NCBI RefSeq assembly: GCF_014174255.1
Contig: NZ_JABEQJ010000007.1
Coordinates: forward strand, 62,001 to 126,000
Source: Gluconacetobacter sacchari
Lineage (GTDB): Bacteria; Pseudomonadota; Alphaproteobacteria; Acetobacterales; Acetobacteraceae
Direction of reading: 5' to 3'
Length of the DNA: 64,000 bases
The notes beneath the pieces are model-generated. The model was given only the letters and a program-made list of their open reading frames with translations. It was not told the DNA's origin and ran no database searches. Shown here in pieces: positions 35,782 to 44,148 of the stretch. How positions within the stretch are numbered: position 1 is the first letter of the stretch; each line of letters opens with the position of its first letter. A program made the translations under genes and the position numbers.

Positions 35782-36474
35782 TCATTCGGCAGTCTCCTGG
35801 CCGGCGGTTTCGCCCTGTGCCTCCTCGGGCGGCAGCCATCGGTTTGTCCGGTAATATTCCGTCATTTTCCCGACGATGGCGCCGGCCGTCCTGTCGGCGT
35901 CCTCGTGGCCGTCGCTCAATGCCTCCCTGGCGATGGCGTGCGCGCTGTGGATGCCGAAGCCGATCGGGTTCCAGGCGCTGACGATGACGCCGGGCATGGA
36001 ACCGCTGTCGGCCTTGACGGTAAAATCCAGAAGGCTGGTCGCCTGTGCGCCGCGTTCGTCATACAGGACGACGTGGGAGCGCAGGCGGCTCTTGCCCGTT
36101 CCGAAACCGACCAGTTCGCGCTCCCAGGCATTGCCGGACTGGAGCGTGCCGATATCGACCACCAGCGCAAGGTCGCTGCCGTTGGGGTGTGGCGTGGGTT
36201 CCGACGGATCGGCGGGATAGGCGACGATATGGGCCTTTTCCAGGCTTTTCGCCAGACCGGCGGCCAGGGCCTGCATGGTGCGATCCAGGCGCCGCGCATT
36301 CTGCGTCGTCCGGGGCTGGCTGGTCGTCACCCTGACCGCGACCGGAGCGACAGGCTGGCTGTCGGTCACGGTGACGGGGTGCTGGACCTGGGCGCCGGCG
36401 CACGATGCGAGGAACAGCAGTGCGCCGGGCGCCGGGAGGCGTGCCGCGGCGCCCCATATGCGACGGGGCGTCAT
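35782..36474 (-). CDS. Lipoprotein, DUF4410-like
   Basis: A 230-residue exported protein. The N-terminus ends in a lipobox, FLASC with Cys25, so it is probably anchored to the outer membrane. The mature part has strand-rich sequence: RRLDRTMQALAAGLAKSLEK, GSDLALVVDIGTL and VVLYDERGAQATSLLDFTVK, with AIAREALSDGHEDADRTAGA near the end. This pattern resembles DUF4410 lipoproteins of unknown role. The start overlaps the upstream gene by 4 bp, so it is in an operon with the proline/tyrosine-rich protein. Confidence 0.75.
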   Translation of the reverse strand: MTPRRIWGAAARLPAPGALLFLASCAGAQVQHPVTVTDSQPVAPVAVRVTTSQPRTTQNARRLDRTMQALAAGLAKSLEKAHIVAYPADPSEPTPHPNGSDLALVVDIGTLQSGNAWERELVGFGTGKSRLRSHVVLYDERGAQATSLLDFTVKADSGSMPGVIVSAWNPIGFGIHSAHAIAREALSDGHEDADRTAGAIVGKMTEYYRTNRWLPPEEAQGETAGQETAE

Positions 36475-36845
36475 GGTGTCGGGCGCGCCGGATACATATA
36501 GACCGGCGCGGGCGCGACGAGGACCGCGGGTGGATAGACGACCGGCCTCGGTGCGACATAGACCGAATATGGATAACCGTAAGGATAGGGATACGGATAG
36601 GGACGCGCCGCCGCGCCGATCGCGGCACCCGCCGCGACGCCGGCCGCGACGGCGCCTGCCCCGCGCCAGGAGACGTAGCAGCACGGACCGACAAAGGGGC
36701 GGCCATAGGGGCCGGGCGTATGCACCGCGGCCACGCCGCCATGCGGCCCCCAGACGGCTGTCGTTCCCGCCCCGGCCGGGGCGGCGAGCGCGATGGATGC
36801 CACGATGCCGATCGCACCGCCCAGCGCATGAGAGAGTTTGGGCAT
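36471..36845 (-). CDS. Exported Pro/Tyr-rich hypothetical protein
   Basis: 124 residues: a signal peptide (1-26, ending APAGA), a Gly/Ala-rich middle that could insert in a membrane (GAGAVAAGVAAGAAIGAA, about 63-80), and a repetitive PYPYPYPYGYPY segment (about 83-94) followed by alternating proline and valine. Such proteins are common and uncharacterised in acetic acid bacteria. It overlaps the lipoprotein gene by 4 bp. The Met at 36845 is chosen because the signal peptide starts there. Confidence 0.72.
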   Translation of the reverse strand: MPKLSHALGGAIGIVASIALAAPAGAGTTAVWGPHGGVAAVHTPGPYGRPFVGPCCYVSWRGAGAVAAGVAAGAAIGAAARPYPYPYPYGYPYSVYVAPRPVVYPPAVLVAPAPVYMYPARPTP

Positions 36846-36895
36846 TGCCTGCCTCCGATATTCTGGATTTCTCTTGTTTTCGTCGGGAGTTTTCA

Positions 36896-37255
36896 TCAGG
36901 ATTGCGGGTGCCAGTCGTCGGGCGTCAGGTATCCCTTGCCGCCTTCATCCATCTGGCTGAATTTTTCGTCGAGCCGTGCCTTCTGGTCCTCGGGCGAGAG
37001 CCGGCTGAACATGGCGGCGCGCATGCCGCCGGCCGACGCCATCCGGGCCCTGGCGAACGATTCGAATTCATCCCGCGAGACATGGCCGTCATGATTCGTG
37101 TCGGCGGCCTGGAAGCCGGCCATGCGGCGGCCCTCGGAACCGTCCTGCGCGAAAACCCTGTCGCTGAGCGCCGGTCCGGCCACGCCCAGGATGAGCGGCG
37201 ACAGGAGAGCGAATGCGCCGATCCTGGTCGCCAGGTTTCTGAAAGCATCGGACAT
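36896..37255 (-). CDS. Exported EF-hand protein
   Basis: 119 residues with an N-terminal signal peptide (about 1-36, FAQ-DG). One canonical calcium loop, DTNHDGHVSRDEF (52-64), is visible and a degenerate second loop, MDEGGKGYLTPDDW (about 102-115), lies near the C-terminus. It is probably a periplasmic calcium-binding protein. It is followed by the Pro/Tyr-rich gene after 50 bp on the same strand. Confidence 0.83.
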   Translation of the reverse strand: MSDAFRNLATRIGAFALLSPLILGVAGPALSDRVFAQDGSEGRRMAGFQAADTNHDGHVSRDEFESFARARMASAGGMRAAMFSRLSPEDQKARLDEKFSQMDEGGKGYLTPDDWHPQS

Positions 37256-37327
37256 GCTGATCTCCGTTCGGTTGTCCGCTGCTGTTACGGACGGGGAATC
37301 GGAATACGACGGGGGGGACGGTATTTT

Positions 37328-37855
37328 TTACGGACCGACCGGTACCGGGTACAGCAGGGCCGGCGGGCCGTAGACCATCGGTGGGGGCGGCAATTGCTCG
37401 CCATGGCCGACCATGCATTGGGCATATGCGCCGTCATACCGGCGCTGGAGCGCCTGGCCGGTCTGCCGCGCCCGGCCCGCCCCGATGACCGACCCCAGCA
37501 GCAGGCCGCTGCCTGCCCCGATCGCCGCGCCGTTGCCCGCGTCGCCGGCCACGCTGCCGAGCAGGGCACCCGACGCGGCGCCGATGCCGGTGCCCAGGAC
37601 GGCGCTTTTCAGGCCGCTCGACGCGGCGCTCTGGGACGGCGTTTCGCCTGTCTGCATCTGTGCATAGAGACGGCATTGGGCGTCGTTCCGCTGGAACATC
37701 GCGAAACTTTCGCCGGGACGCGGCATGATCGTGAAGCTGGGCGCGACCGGAGCGGGTGGCGCGCAGGCGGCGAGTGTGAGGGCGCCGAACGCGGGGATCG
37801 CGGTTCGACCGCGAAGGAAGCGTGACGCGCGGAAGAAGAATTGTCCTGGCAGCAT
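37328..37855 (-). CDS. Glycine-zipper lipoprotein
   Basis: 175 residues. The lipobox LTLAAC gives a lipidated Cys near residue 31. A double glycine-zipper helix, GTGIGAASGALLGSVAGDAG followed by GAAIGAGSGLLLGSVIGAG (about 88-127), can insert in the outer membrane. A Cys pair (CRLYAQ and AQCMVG) flanks it, and the C-terminus is Pro/Tyr-rich. It resembles 17-kDa/YMGG-type surface antigens. It sits upstream of the EF-hand gene on the same strand. Confidence 0.8.
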   Translation of the reverse strand: MLPGQFFFRASRFLRGRTAIPAFGALTLAACAPPAPVAPSFTIMPRPGESFAMFQRNDAQCRLYAQMQTGETPSQSAASSGLKSAVLGTGIGAASGALLGSVAGDAGNGAAIGAGSGLLLGSVIGAGRARQTGQALQRRYDGAYAQCMVGHGEQLPPPPMVYGPPALLYPVPVGP

Positions 37856-37972
37856 GAAGCCTGACCCATCGGAACGGAGGGAGAACGACGGTCGCTCCGG
37901 CGACCATGCGTTCTACGGACGACGGATCGGTGCCCCCCGGAATGGGTCTTTAAAAATCAGCTTGGATAATCG

Positions 37973-38425
37973 TCAGAGATCCGGTTTCTGGTGCGGTGCG
38001 GCATCGACCAGCGCGCGGCGGCCCTGTGGGGACAGGCGGCCCAGGGCTTCGACCAGGGCGTCGCTGAACGTGCCGACGAAGACATTCCACGCGGCGCGCC
38101 ATTGTTGCATGGCGGCGCGGGTCGCTTCCGGATCGAAATGGGGCGCCAGCAACTGACGGTCGATTTCCGCGCGGGCGCGGGCGAGGTTTTCCTGTGCCTG
38201 GGCGTAGCGTGGCGCTTCCTGGCGCAGCACCGTGCGGAATGCCTCCGCGTCCCGCGCGTCGAGCCGGGAGGTCATATGTTGCAGCACGCGCATGAGAACG
38301 GGCGCGTTCCCCTGGCGATGGCGCAGATATTGACCGCCGACGACCGCGACGAGAAAGAGGTTCAGCAGCAGCGAGCCGACCACAAGCCACCGGCGCGCCC
38401 GGCCGTTCGCATCGAAAAAGATCAT
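37973..38425 (-). CDS. Periplasmic heavy-metal sensor-like protein (CnrX/ZraP-type)
   Basis: 150 residues: one N-terminal membrane anchor (about 13-31) and a helical hairpin domain with RVLQHMTSRLDARDAEAFRT and DPEATRAAMQQWRAAWNVF. This is the arrangement of CnrX/CpxP/Spy-related sensors that hold back an ECF sigma system until metal or misfolded protein binds. Its ATG overlaps the stop of the preceding membrane protein (TGATG), which itself overlaps the sigma factor gene. Confidence 0.78.
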   Translation of the reverse strand: MIFFDANGRARRWLVVGSLLLNLFLVAVVGGQYLRHRQGNAPVLMRVLQHMTSRLDARDAEAFRTVLRQEAPRYAQAQENLARARAEIDRQLLAPHFDPEATRAAMQQWRAAWNVFVGTFSDALVEALGRLSPQGRRALVDAAPHQKPDL

Positions 38426-38934
38426 CAGCCGCCACCACTCACTGGAATCACGAGGAACATGTTGAGCGGGTCGCCCGCCCCGCCGGACGATTGCATCCAT
38501 CCCAGCCACAGGCCGGCCGTTACCGCGCAGGCGCAGCCGAGGACCAGTCCCGCGCGGCGGAAGACGAGGAGGCCGCCCGCCATTGCCGCCCAGGCGGGGT
38601 AGGCCGCCGACCGGCGGGACATGATGTGCCGCCATCCGCGCGGCAGGCGCGTTTTCGCGCCCTGCCCGGCGATCCGCCCGGCCACGCCCGCGCGCAGGCG
38701 CGCCAGGGCGGCCTGCGGGTCTTCATGCGCGCTCCGGGCTTGAAGCTCGGCGTCCTGGGCGTCGAACGCTCGGGCGATGGCGGCATCCACGTCCTGCTGC
38801 TCCCGCAAGACGGCATGCGCCTGCGGAGACTGTGCGAGCAGCGCTTCCGCCGGTCCGCGATCGGCCGGGGGCCAGCGGGACAGGTCGGCGCCGTAGCTCT
38901 CCGCCAGGAAGAGGAATCGTTTCTGCGTCATCAT
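38425..38934 (-). CDS. Membrane protein, probable anti-sigma component
   Basis: 169 residues. The cytoplasmic N-terminus FLAESYGADLSRWPPADRG is a pattern widespread in alphaproteobacterial proteins encoded after ECF sigma factors. One clear hydrophobic segment lies at about 125-145 (RAGLVLGCACAVTAGLWLGW), followed by a short tail. No zinc-binding HxxxCxxC anti-sigma motif is present. The gene overlaps the sigma gene by 4 bp, and the sensor gene by one base, so a membrane-bound inhibitor role is inferred from context. Confidence 0.65.
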   Translation of the reverse strand: MMTQKRFLFLAESYGADLSRWPPADRGPAEALLAQSPQAHAVLREQQDVDAAIARAFDAQDAELQARSAHEDPQAALARLRAGVAGRIAGQGAKTRLPRGWRHIMSRRSAAYPAWAAMAGGLLVFRRAGLVLGCACAVTAGLWLGWMQSSGGAGDPLNMFLVIPVSGGG

Positions 38935-39515
38935 GTGCGGTGCCTCCCCTGCGTGTGTCCGTTCCTGGCCAGCGTTTCCTTCAGCAGCGCGCGTCCGCGC
39001 GCGAGCAGCCGTTCCACCGCCTTGGCCGAAAGACCCATCCGGCGCGCCGCTTCCGCGCCGGACAGGCCTTCGTCATAGACCAGCGCCATCGCCGCGCGTT
39101 GCCTGGGCGGTACCGCCTGGAGCGCATCGACCAGCGCATGGCGTTCCTGCGCCGCCTCCAGGCGGCTTTCGGCGGACGGTCCGTCGTCGGTCATGTCGAA
39201 CCCCTCGGGCAGTGGCTCCGGCCGTTTCCTGCGGGCGAGATCGATGCTGAGATTGACGATGACCCGATAGAGCCAGGTGGTGAACCGGGCGCGCGAACCG
39301 TCGAAATCGGGCGCGTGGCGCCATGCCCGCACGAACGCGTCCTGCACCAGATCTTCCGCCGCCTCGATATCGCGGGTCAGGCGGGTGGCCGTGCGCAGGG
39401 CGTACGGGCCGTGCCGCAGCACGATCTGGTCGAACGCGTCGCGGTCGCCCATGCCCGACCAGCGCAGGAGGTCGTCATCGGATGCCTCGCCGTAGCGCCG
39501 TCGCTCATCCGCCAT
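38931..39515 (-). CDS. ECF-type RNA polymerase sigma factor
   Basis: 194 residues. Region 2 contains DAFDQIVLRHGPYALRTATR and DIEAAEDLVQDAFVRAW (about 28-75), and region 4 has LQAVPPRQRAAMALVYDEGL and AEAARRMGLSAKAVERLLAR. The Met at 39515 is chosen since residues upstream are unrelated. It would redirect polymerase to an envelope or metal-stress regulon, perhaps including the four exported-protein genes downstream (35782-37855). The divergent neighbour is a histidine kinase. Confidence 0.9.
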   Translation of the reverse strand: MADERRRYGEASDDDLLRWSGMGDRDAFDQIVLRHGPYALRTATRLTRDIEAAEDLVQDAFVRAWRHAPDFDGSRARFTTWLYRVIVNLSIDLARRKRPEPLPEGFDMTDDGPSAESRLEAAQERHALVDALQAVPPRQRAAMALVYDEGLSGAEAARRMGLSAKAVERLLARGRALLKETLARNGHTQGRHRT

Positions 39516-39791
39516 CGACCGGTACCCTGTCCGTCCGGGGTTCGGCGACGCGTATTCGGCGCGCTGCGCGCCGATCACCCTTCTGAAGCGCCATCCTGTC
39601 ATGCCATTCCGCCGTGTCCGCTGTCGGAGATGATACGGCGGGCATGCGGCCATCCCCCCGGGATCGTGGTGTAAAATTCTTCGGCGATTTTTTTTCTGCT
39701 CCCGAGGCGGGGGGACGTGCCGTGCGGACCGTAACAGGGGCATGACAGATGCTCATCCTGCCTCGGTGGTCCGTGGCGCGACAAGACCGGA

Positions 39792-41171
39792 ATGGTCCGC
39801 ATGAGATTCCCCCGACCGGGATCGCTGCGCGGGCAGATGACGCTTCTGCTCGGCGGCAGTTCCGCCGTCATGCTGGCAATCGCGGCGGCGGCGTTCCTGA
39901 CGCTGCGCGCGGAGGAGCCGATGCCGCCGCCCGGTCCGTGGCCCGATGCCATCGGCATCGGCACCACGCTGCGCGCGATCGCGGCGGTTCCGGTGCCGGA
40001 CCAGGCCGCCATCGCGTCGGCGCTGTCTTCGCCCGACCTGATCGTCGTGTTGAATGCCGATGTGCCGTGTCCGCCGGAGACGGAAGGTTTCGCGACGCGG
40101 ACCCTGCGGCATGCGCTCCATGCTCTGGAGATGCAGGCCATGCCGGCCCCCCTGGTCATGAACTGCGCGAGCGATGCCTGGCGGCCGGGATTCACCCTTG
40201 CCCGCTTCGACGACCCGAAGGTGACGTTTCTGGTCCGCAATTATGCCCGTGTCGGCGGGCCGGGCATGATGCTGGCGACGTTGCCGATCATGCTGTGGAT
40301 CGGCACGATCGCCGCCGCCATCGCCGTGCTGCTGCTGTGGTCGGCATGGTCCGTCCGTCGTCCGCTGGGGCTGCTGGCGGATGCCGTATCGCAGTACGAA
40401 GCGCAGGACCGGCCCGCGCCGATCGCGGAGGCCGGGCCAGCGGAGGTCCGGGGCGTCATGCGCGCCTTCAACGTGCTTCAGGAGCGTCTTGCCCGATCCA
40501 GCGAAGTGCGGATCCGTGCCTTGATGGGTGTCGCGCATGACCTGCGCACGCCGCTGACGCGCCTGGCCCTGCGGGTGGAAATGGGTGACGAATATCTGCG
40601 CCGGGAAGGCATGAAACGCGATATCGGCCTGATGAAGCGCATGCTGGACAATGCCATGTCGCTGTTCCGGGGCTATGACGAAACGGAAGACTGGCAGGTC
40701 GTGGACCTCGTGGCCCTCGCGCGGGAGGTGAGCGCCGATTTCGTGGCGGTGGACCGCGCGGTGCGGACCCTGACCGGATATCCGATCCTGCTGCGCTGCC
40801 AGCCATTGGCCATGACGCGGGTGCTCGGCAACCTGATCGAGAACGGATGCCGCCATGCGCATAACGTCTCCGTCGCCTTGCGCGAGGACGAGTGCGCGGT
40901 GGTTCTGGAGGTGAGCGACGATGGGCCGGGGATGTCTTCACGCCAGCGGCGGGCGGTATTGCTGGGAGAGGCGCGGAACGTTCCGGATCGCGCCGGGGGC
41001 GACGGGCATCTGGGCCTCGGCCTGCCGATCGTCGCCGAGATCGTTCGCCGGCATCAGGGGCAACTGGACCTGCGCGACGCGCATCCCTCCGGCCTGATCG
41101 TGCGCATCGTGCTGCCGCGCGCGGCAGGCGGTGGCGCGATGTCCATCGCCCCGGCGCGATCGGGCGCGTGA
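39792..41171 (+). CDS. Orphan sensor histidine kinase (EnvZ-like)
   Basis: 459 residues: TM1 about 16-36, a periplasmic domain of about 120 residues, TM2 about 160-183, a HAMP segment with RRPLGLLADAVSQYE, H-box GVAHDLRTPLTRLAL (His249), N-box NLIENGCRHA, and ATP lid motifs DDGPGM and GHLGLGLPIV. No response regulator gene lies beside it. The nearest gene, 276 bp away and divergent, is the ECF sigma factor. Two ATG codons (39792, 39801) are possible starts. Confidence 0.88.
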   Translation: MVRMRFPRPGSLRGQMTLLLGGSSAVMLAIAAAAFLTLRAEEPMPPPGPWPDAIGIGTTLRAIAAVPVPDQAAIASALSSPDLIVVLNADVPCPPETEGFATRTLRHALHALEMQAMPAPLVMNCASDAWRPGFTLARFDDPKVTFLVRNYARVGGPGMMLATLPIMLWIGTIAAAIAVLLLWSAWSVRRPLGLLADAVSQYEAQDRPAPIAEAGPAEVRGVMRAFNVLQERLARSSEVRIRALMGVAHDLRTPLTRLALRVEMGDEYLRREGMKRDIGLMKRMLDNAMSLFRGYDETEDWQVVDLVALAREVSADFVAVDRAVRTLTGYPILLRCQPLAMTRVLGNLIENGCRHAHNVSVALREDECAVVLEVSDDGPGMSSRQRRAVLLGEARNVPDRAGGDGHLGLGLPIVAEIVRRHQGQLDLRDAHPSGLIVRIVLPRAAGGGAMSIAPARSGA

Positions 41172-41281
41172 GGGATGATGACGGGCGAGGGTCGCGGCCG
41201 TCTTTCAGGCGTCGCCGGGCGGAAAGAACGGCACCCATGCGATCTCATGCGCGGCGCAGCGTTGATGTAGGGCATCGATGC

Positions 41282-43231
41282 CTACTCCTCTGCCAGAACC
41301 ACCCGTTCCTGCACGTCGGGGACGGTAAAGCCGAAGATCCGGCCGTAGAAATCCAGTTCCAGTTCCAGCGCGCGGCGAACCGTTTCCTCGCGCCGGAAGC
41401 CGTGGGCTTCGCCTTCGAAGGTGTAATGGGCGTGGGGGATGCGGTTGGCGGCCAGGGCGTCGGCCATGGCCCGGGCCTGCGCGGGGGGGACCACGGCGTC
41501 GGCGAGGCCGTGCAGGAACAGGACCGGGGTGCGGATGGCGTCGGCCCGGGTCAGGGGGGAGCGGACGAGGTAGGTGGCCTCGGCCGCGGGCCACAGGCCG
41601 ACCAGGCTGTCGAGATAGCGGGATTCGAATTTGTGGGTTTCCTGCGCCAGGGCGCGCAGGTCGGTGACGCCGTAGAGGCTGGCGCCGGCGGCGAACAGGT
41701 CGGAGTTCGCGAGGGCCAGCAGGACGGTCAGGCCGCCGGCGCTGCTGCCGCGAATGGCGATGCGGGCGGGGTCGACGCGGCCGGTTTCGATCAGGTGGCG
41801 GCAGGCGGCGATGCAGTCCTCCACGTCCGCGATGCCCCACTGCCCTTCCAGTTCGCGGCGATAGGCGCGGCCGAAGCCGGTCGAGCCGCGATAATTGACG
41901 TCGACCACCGCGAAGCCCCGGCTGGTCCACCACTGCACCTTGTAGGCGAAGGCGCTGCCGGCGCGGCCGGTCGGCCCGCCATGGGCCATGACGATCAGCG
42001 GCGGTCTTTCGTCCGCCGGGCCCTGGAAGCGGCTGTTGGCGGGGGGATAGAAGAAGGCGTGGCCGGTGTGCCGCCCGTCGGGCAGGGGAAAGCGGATGGT
42101 CTCGGCGCGGGCGATGTCGCCCGGGGCGAGATCGAGCGTGGCGGCGGCGCGCAGCACCCGCGACGGCGCGTTCATGCGGCCGAGCCGTATGGCGGGGGCG
42201 TCGTCCGGCGGGGTGTCGAGCCAGGCGAATGACCCGTCGGCCAGGAGCGACGGGCATTGCGCGGGGTGGCCCAGCGCCACCGGGCGGGCGACCGGGCCGG
42301 TGAGGTGCAGGGTGCGGGGCGCGCCGTCTTCGATGGCGATGGCCAGGATGGTGCCGTCGGGCAGCGGAAGGTAGCTGCGCTGGCCGAAGACCCAGTGCGG
42401 CAGGCCGATTTCGGCCTGCATCGGCGCGATGGCCTCCGCCGCGCCGTCGGGCACCGTCCAGCGGAGCAGGTTCCACCAGCCGTCGCGGTCGGAGGCGGCC
42501 AGCAGCGTCGCGGGGCCGGCCCAGGACGGCTCGATGACCGAGGCGTCGCCTTCCGCCAGCGTCCGGAGATCGGCCAGCGCGGTGTGGCCGTCGCGCGTGG
42601 TCAGCCCGGCCAGCCGCAGGCGCGTGGCGTCCCACGGCATGGCGGGATGGTCCCATTCGATCCAGGCCAGCCAGGCGCCGTCGGGCGACGGGCGGGGGGA
42701 GCTGACGAAATCGGGGCCGGAGACCAGCACCTGGCCGGGCTGGGTCGCCGGGTCGGCATCGCCGTCGGTGGCGAAGGCGACCAGGGTGGAGGTGGGCTCG
42801 CCGGGTGCGCGATGGTCCTCGCGCACGCAGAACAGGGTCGCGCCGTCGGGCGAGAAGGCGAAATCGGCGAAGCGCAGGCCGGGGACCGTGCAGAGTACGC
42901 GTGGGGCCCTGCCCGGGGGGACGATCCAGACGCTGCCGTCCGGCCGGTGGCTGAAGGCGATGCGGCCGGCCGCCGCGACATAGGCGCCGCCGCCATATTC
43001 GTGGGCGCGGGTGCCGATATCGAACGGGGGCGGTGTGACGTCGCTGATGCCGCCGGCTGCCGTCCAGCGGACCAGCACGGTGCGTCCGGCCTCGGCGGGG
43101 CGGGTTTCCAGCCAGTAGACTGCCTCGCCGTCGGCCTGCACGTTGCCCAGCCCGAGGGTCTTTCCGGCGACGAGCGCTGTCGTCACGGGCGAGGGCCAGG
43201 TGCCGTAGGGGCGGATGGCGGGGTCGGTCAT
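41282..43231 (-). CDS. S9 family prolyl-oligopeptidase-like peptidase
   Basis: 649 residues with no signal peptide, so probably cytoplasmic. The N-terminal beta-propeller has repeated FSPDG, SPRPSPDGAWLAW type blades. The C-terminal alpha/beta hydrolase has the nucleophile in RGSSAGG (about 480-486), the acid in HGLADAVVPP and the His in EGEAHGFRRE. YRGSTGFGRAYR is typical of acylaminoacyl-peptidase/DPP relatives. Substrates are probably short or N-acylated peptides. Start at 43231 (MTDPAIRPYG). It stands alone; a second S9 gene lies at 54880. Confidence 0.9.
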   Translation of the reverse strand: MTDPAIRPYGTWPSPVTTALVAGKTLGLGNVQADGEAVYWLETRPAEAGRTVLVRWTAAGGISDVTPPPFDIGTRAHEYGGGAYVAAAGRIAFSHRPDGSVWIVPPGRAPRVLCTVPGLRFADFAFSPDGATLFCVREDHRAPGEPTSTLVAFATDGDADPATQPGQVLVSGPDFVSSPRPSPDGAWLAWIEWDHPAMPWDATRLRLAGLTTRDGHTALADLRTLAEGDASVIEPSWAGPATLLAASDRDGWWNLLRWTVPDGAAEAIAPMQAEIGLPHWVFGQRSYLPLPDGTILAIAIEDGAPRTLHLTGPVARPVALGHPAQCPSLLADGSFAWLDTPPDDAPAIRLGRMNAPSRVLRAAATLDLAPGDIARAETIRFPLPDGRHTGHAFFYPPANSRFQGPADERPPLIVMAHGGPTGRAGSAFAYKVQWWTSRGFAVVDVNYRGSTGFGRAYRRELEGQWGIADVEDCIAACRHLIETGRVDPARIAIRGSSAGGLTVLLALANSDLFAAGASLYGVTDLRALAQETHKFESRYLDSLVGLWPAAEATYLVRSPLTRADAIRTPVLFLHGLADAVVPPAQARAMADALAANRIPHAHYTFEGEAHGFRREETVRRALELELDFYGRIFGFTVPDVQERVVLAEE

Positions 43232-43473
43232 GCGGGGCTCCTGTCCCGGGTGGGCGGATCGTGTCTTGATCGGGCGCCAGGTGGGGCGCGGCGCGGATGC
43301 CCTGCCCCGGAAGCGCACGCGATCAGGATCAGGTCGGCCACGGAATTCTCCGTCTCTTCAGCGGCCGGCAGGGTAGCCCGGGCGGGCGGGGACATGAAGG
43401 GAGGATCTGCCGGCGGGGCGGCCATTCCGCCTCTTGACTTGACAGCGCGCCGACCAGACGGTTCCTCACCCCC

Positions 43474-44148
43474 TTGGCTTTCCTATTGGACGGGTTCGGT
43501 CCGCTGCTCCATTCCTTCGAATCCCTTTTCGTGCATTACGGCTATGGCGTGATCGCGGTGGTCGTCATGCTTGAGAGCATGGGGCTGCCCCTGCCGGCCG
43601 AAACGCTCATCATCTCCTCGGCGCTGTACTGCGCCGCGACGCATCGGCTGGATATCGCCTGGGTGACGGTGGCGGCGGTCGGCGGTGCCATCATGGGCGA
43701 TAATTTCGGCTATCTGATCGGGAATATCTACGGCCATCGCCTGCTGGAACGCCATGGCGCCAAGGTGGGGCTGAACGAGCGGCGCCTGTTGCTGGGGCGC
43801 TATCTGTTCCGCCGCCATGGCGGCAAGGTGGTGTTCTTCGGCCGCTTCATCGCCATCCTGCGCGTGTTCGTCGCCCTGCTGGCCGGGGCGAACCGCATGC
43901 CGTGGCATACGTTCCTCTTCTTCAACGCCCTGGGCGGCATCGGCTGGGCCGGCGGTTATGCGCTGGTCACGTATTATCTGGGGAACGAGGTGCTCAAGCT
44001 CTCCGGGCCGGTCGGGATCGCGCTGGGGGGGATCGCGGTCCTTGTCATCGGCGGCAGTTTTCTCTTCCTGAAGAAAAACGAGGTCAGGCTGACCGAGGAG
44101 GCCACCCGCGCCGCCGAACTGGAACAGAAGGGAAAGTCCAGGCCATGA
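43474..44148 (+). CDS. DedA-family membrane protein
   Basis: 224 residues, integral to the inner membrane, with the family patterns GLPLPAETLI (about 37-46) and FFGRFIAILRVFVALLAGANRM (about 118-139). DedA proteins act in lipid flipping and membrane homeostasis. No ATG exists before residue 33, and a stop lies at 43435, so translation must begin at TTG 43474 or another non-ATG codon; no clear ribosome-binding site is visible. A TTGACA at 43439-43444 may be a -35 element. The stop overlaps the SDR start (ATGA). Confidence 0.88.
   Translation: MAFLLDGFGPLLHSFESLFVHYGYGVIAVVVMLESMGLPLPAETLIISSALYCAATHRLDIAWVTVAAVGGAIMGDNFGYLIGNIYGHRLLERHGAKVGLNERRLLLGRYLFRRHGGKVVFFGRFIAILRVFVALLAGANRMPWHTFLFFNALGGIGWAGGYALVTYYLGNEVLKLSGPVGIALGGIAVLVIGGSFLFLKKNEVRLTEEATRAAELEQKGKSRP

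Noticed and set aside
41205-41281. Short protein tail (minus strand) after the S9 peptidase gene, ending VPFFPPGDA
   Set aside because: It looks protein-like but has no start codon after the peptidase stop and is only about 25 codons; it could be debris or chance.
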